Shown here: in pieces, positions 61,591 to 64,000 of the stretch
Layout: every line of letters begins with the position of its first letter
Numbering within the stretch: the first letter of the stretch is position 1
Source of the DNA: Gallionella sp.
Lineage (GTDB): Bacteria; Pseudomonadota; Gammaproteobacteria; Burkholderiales; Gallionellaceae
DNA: 64,000 nucleotides
Assembly: GCA_030645955.1 (NCBI GenBank)
Contig: JAUSMR010000012.1
Location: 9,080 to 73,079 of the forward strand
Direction: 5' to 3'
Position numbers and translations under genes: made by a program
Notes under the pieces: generated by a model
Told to the model about the DNA's origin: nothing
Seen by the model: the letters and a program-made list of their open reading frames with translations, nothing else
Database searches by the model: none

Positions 61591-62190
61591 GTGTTGATGA
61601 CCTTATGGCATAAGTACTAATTCTGTTTAGTTACGACAACGCGCATGCCCCCTCAAGATGTGTCGGCACTTTTGATCTACAATTAAATCCGTAAACTGCT
61701 GCAAATACTTGGTGGGCAGCCACCGTTCCGATTTGGTAAATTGACGTGGACGAAGACGTTTCACAAACCAAAGGAAAAGAGGCGATGGTTGGGCACAATA
61801 CTAGCGTAGGCAAGGAATTGTTGCCAGAATTATTGGGACACCCGCCCGTTCGGTCAGACCCACGATCTCGCCAAACAAGGTGCGAGCCACCTAAAACCCT
61901 GCGTCCATCCGTTTCAGCGCCGCATTGAGGGGGTCGCGAGTGGCGCGCAAGGAATGCGCCTTCTGCACAAAATCCTCCTGCCACTTCAGCATAATTAACG
62001 ATTCTTGCATTACATCAGCACCGCGCATCATGTTACCCCCGCACCAAGATTTACTACTTTGTATGACCCGGCAAACTTCAATTAGTTGCGGGAGAAATTC
62101 AACAAACTGTTAACGAACCGGTTCTAAATGGCATCGGTACGAAAACCGGGAAATACATGGCCAGCAATCAGGTTACAGGGGCGCCCTATT
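61591..62190. other. Gene-poor region with a broken gene fragment
   Basis: On the minus strand from about 62009 a frame reads MQESLIMLKWQEDFVQKAHS, then LNAALKRMDAGF, an in-frame stop, and VARTLFGEIVGLTERAGVPI. It looks like a decayed protein end, possibly hydrolase-like, but I cannot name it. The sequence near 61680 (aaatccgtaaactg) recurs near 63712. Confidence 0.35.
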
Positions 62191-62985
62191 CTACTGCGTC
62201 ACCCCTATATGCTTCAGTGATACCACTACCTCCTGACCTTCCGGACTTAGAGCAAAACTTACAAAAGCCTTTGTATCGCTGTTTGCATCCGTCCTTGTGA
62301 CAACGTTATAGTCTTGATAGAAGTCATATTTGGAAGGAAAGGTTTTCCCATCAGGCAGGTATCCATCTATAGTTAGAACTTTGACACTAGTGCTTTCGTA
62401 GCCGTAAATCTGAAGCCCCATAGCTCCTTCATTTTCCTCAACCATCTTGTTGGTTCCCGCCACGGGGTTCCCCGGCTTTTCAGGTGTCAGCCTCTTTATG
62501 TCTTTGCCGAATGGAGCTGACCTTTTGGGAAAAATTGTGGTTGTGCAGGGTTGCAGGAGAACATTCTGTATTTCCAGGTCGTTGCCACCTACCTCCTTCC
62601 AGTTCTTTATTTTGCCGGAGAGAATGTCCTTGAGTTGCTGTAGCTTCAGGTCGTTTACCGGATTTTTCTGGTTAACCAGCACAACCGTAGGCGCCTTGGC
62701 TATAACTGTATTGACGGTTCCTGTTGGAAGATATGCAAGCACCACTTCATGGGTGCTCACGCCGATATTTACATCTCCCTGGCTGGCCTTGTAAATACCG
62801 GAGGCGCAAGCTGCTGTCTCAATCTTCACATCTTTCCCAGTCTTCTTTGTAAACGCTTCCCCTAATTTTTGGGCTAACGGTGCGGTACATGGATCACCAG
62901 AAATGGTGACAACCTCTGCAGCCATCGCGCTCTGTACCCCTATCATAGAGAAGACCAACGTTGCAACAAATACAAGCTTTTTCAT
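62191..62985 (-). CDS. PstS-like periplasmic phosphate/oxyanion-binding protein, orphan
   Basis: A 264-aa substrate-binding protein with signal peptide (LVFSMIGVQSAMA). Binding-loop regions VTISGDPCTAPLAQK and TAACASGIYKASQG differ from the canonical TGSST and SGGS loops of PstS, and contain cysteines. ATG 62985 has GGAG upstream. No permease or ATPase gene is adjacent. It may bind a different oxyanion, such as arsenate or molybdate-like, or act as a sensor; unproven. Confidence 0.78.
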   Translation of the reverse strand: MKKLVFVATLVFSMIGVQSAMAAEVVTISGDPCTAPLAQKLGEAFTKKTGKDVKIETAACASGIYKASQGDVNIGVSTHEVVLAYLPTGTVNTVIAKAPTVVLVNQKNPVNDLKLQQLKDILSGKIKNWKEVGGNDLEIQNVLLQPCTTTIFPKRSAPFGKDIKRLTPEKPGNPVAGTNKMVEENEGAMGLQIYGYESTSVKVLTIDGYLPDGKTFPSKYDFYQDYNVVTRTDANSDTKAFVSFALSPEGQEVVVSLKHIGVTQ

Positions 62986-63178
62986 AACCATCTCCATTTA
63001 AAAAATTACGCACACTTTTGATATTTACATTGTTGCTTGGTTACCGGTTGCAAAAAATCTTCAGCAACCGGATTGACCACACCTTTTTTGCAGGCCGTGA
63101 CGCATTATCAAACTTGATATGTTTGGCATTCCGAAGCCATATGCCGGGAGCATGCCCGCCTACTGCCACGAAAGGTGA

Positions 63179-63364
63179 GCGCCATATCCCCAATATGTCC
63201 AGCGCCCTCACAGGAAGACTCGTTTGCCATTGTTCAGCGCGCCTGATCCGGCGGCAAAATTGAGCATAAATGGCAGTGCGTGAAATATGGTGTCGCAACC
63301 GATGGCTGTGGGTTCAATCATGTCGTGAATGACTGCGTCGAGTTTTTCAAGATGTGCATGGCTT
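63179..63364 (-). pseudogene. Degenerate reading frame led by the repeat-encoded leader
   Basis: On the minus strand the repeat's RBS and ATG are conserved, but a one-base loss shifts the frame. In the leader frame it reads HLEKLDAVIHDMIEPTAIG and continues to GALNNGKRVFL-stop. The leader equals that of the rhodanese gene at 19193; the rest does not match it. Confidence 0.5.
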
Positions 63365-63690
63365 CCCCCTGTTAATTATTAGAAAGGGCACGGCCAGAAC
63401 TCGCGAGGAAAGACAGATATGATGACGTCTACGCCAAACCCCGTTATGGAATTCGCGCGTATTGAAAAGCTCCGGCAACTCGATTGGGCGACTGATTCGT
63501 CGCGAACGGTTGGAGCTTCGCACCTCATAGGATCTGCTGACCTGCTCGCTGGCAGCGCTTTGATACGGTACATTCCGTCGCACCTGAATCAGGTCAGCCA
63601 CACGCAGGCCGTCAGACCCGATCCACCTTCCAACAGGAAGATAAATACGGCGTTACGGCGGGCCAACCAGGAGCAAATACGACAGCAATA
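63322..63690 (-). repeat. ~370-bp long repeat, right copy (inverted)
   Basis: Reverse complement of 18861-19231 at about 90%. Together the copies form a long inverted repeat pair around 44 kb. Confidence 0.8.
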
Positions 63691-63742
63691 TGCAGATTAA
63701 CAGATAGGATTAAGTCCGTAAACTGTGAAGTGGGCACCAGCC

Positions 63743-63863
63743 ATGGATGAGGTGATTGACTGGTTGATGCTCTATACAGAAAACTGCACTCGACGTGGGT
63801 TATATCAGCCTTATGCAGTTCGAGCAAAACTGGTTTGCGGCACAGTTGAATGCTGCCGCATAA
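63743..63863 (+). mobile_element. IS3-family transposase C-terminal remnant
   Basis: MDEVIDWLMLY followed, after a frame change, by DVGYISLMQFEQNWFAAQLN and a stop: the end of an IS3-type OrfB (usually HSTLGY-SPMQFE). Only the last 40 codons remain. Confidence 0.65.
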
Positions 63864-64000
63864 TGCGCGCGTCAAGAAATCCGGGGCGCGGGGAGCAAGG
63901 TCGCTTCTGTGTCACTGCTGTAATACAAAAGCCCTTTCCCCACCCTCACCCTTTTTTATTTTGCAGATGGCAGGATGTTTTACCGGCATGTTTTCCGAGG
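63864..64000. other. Unassigned right edge
   Basis: No gene recognised in the last 137 bp. Confidence 0.4.

Overview
The window reads as a stretch of a betaproteobacterial chromosome, probably a chemolithotroph of the iron/sulfur-oxidising Gallionella/Sulfuricella kind. This is an inference from gene content (sulfide:quinone-type oxidoreductases, DsrE, rhodaneses, arsenic methylation, multiheme cytochrome, interspersed palindromes); there is no rRNA or marker gene to fix the taxon. No tRNA, rRNA or CRISPR array was seen. Much of the window is accessory: recombinase genes, gene fragments, direct and inverted repeats, restriction-modification and toxin-antitoxin modules alternate with metabolic operons.

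Layout. (1) 1-6.4 kb: corrinoid methyl-transfer cluster (MtaA/CmuA-type methyltransferase, RACE-type activator, hydantoinase/oxoprolinase-family protein, DUF1638) followed by an ArsM. (2) 6.4-16.4 kb: mobile/defence block with VapBC, an orphan antidote, a complete RIT element (three tandem tyrosine recombinases between 33-bp inverted repeats), a HigB-like/HTH-ImmA pair, and convergent with it a four-gene set: DUF4031, a thymidylate-synthase-fold protein with an Asp where ThyA has its dUMP-reading Asn, a uracil-DNA-glycosylase-like protein, and an alpha-glutamyl/putrescinyl thymine pyrophosphorylase clade 3 protein. That set is the best candidate for an uncharacterised nucleotide/DNA-modification or defence system. 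(3) 16.4-18.4 kb: CobW GTPase and a second DUF1638. (4) 19.2-23.6 kb: a six-domain rhodanese lipoprotein, an outer-membrane protein and a TVP38 membrane protein. (5) 23.6-30.9 kb: pstSCAB led by a second ArsM and a mercuric-reductase-like flavoprotein, then an ArsR-rhodanese regulator divergent from a DsrE protein. (6) 30.9-35.8 kb: SQR remnant, then MMPL transporter, LolA-like protein and beta-barrel protein.

(7) 35.8-48.0 kb: a defence island: broken PLD-helicase fragment, type III restriction-modification system with a putative controller gene and two operator-like palindromes, a frameshifted AAA ATPase plus Dam-type methylase between direct repeats, and a DUF1828 pair. The 3' end of the beta-barrel gene recurs at the far side of the island (35628-35772 and 47969-48074), so the island has boundaries visible in the sequence. 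(8) 48-51.2 kb: SHOCT-type small membrane proteins, an SQR-like flavoprotein, and a pentaheme cytochrome c bracketed by a short duplication. (9) 51.3-54.2 kb: arsenosugar-type operon (ArsS, TVP38, two glycosyltransferases). (10) 54.3-61.6 kb: a minus-strand cytochrome-c maturation/copper-delivery cluster (CcmH, CcdA-like, three TlpA thioredoxins, SCO1, PCuAC, a CXXXCH cytochrome). (11) 62-64 kb: a lone PstS-like protein, an inverted copy of the 370-bp sequence that also precedes the rhodanese gene 44 kb away, and an IS3-type transposase remnant.

Together the genes suggest a cell that handles arsenic (two ArsM, arsenosugar genes, phosphate transport tied to ArsM), reduced sulfur and C1 groups on corrinoids. 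This core is repeatedly interrupted by mobile and defence modules whose junctions can still be read.
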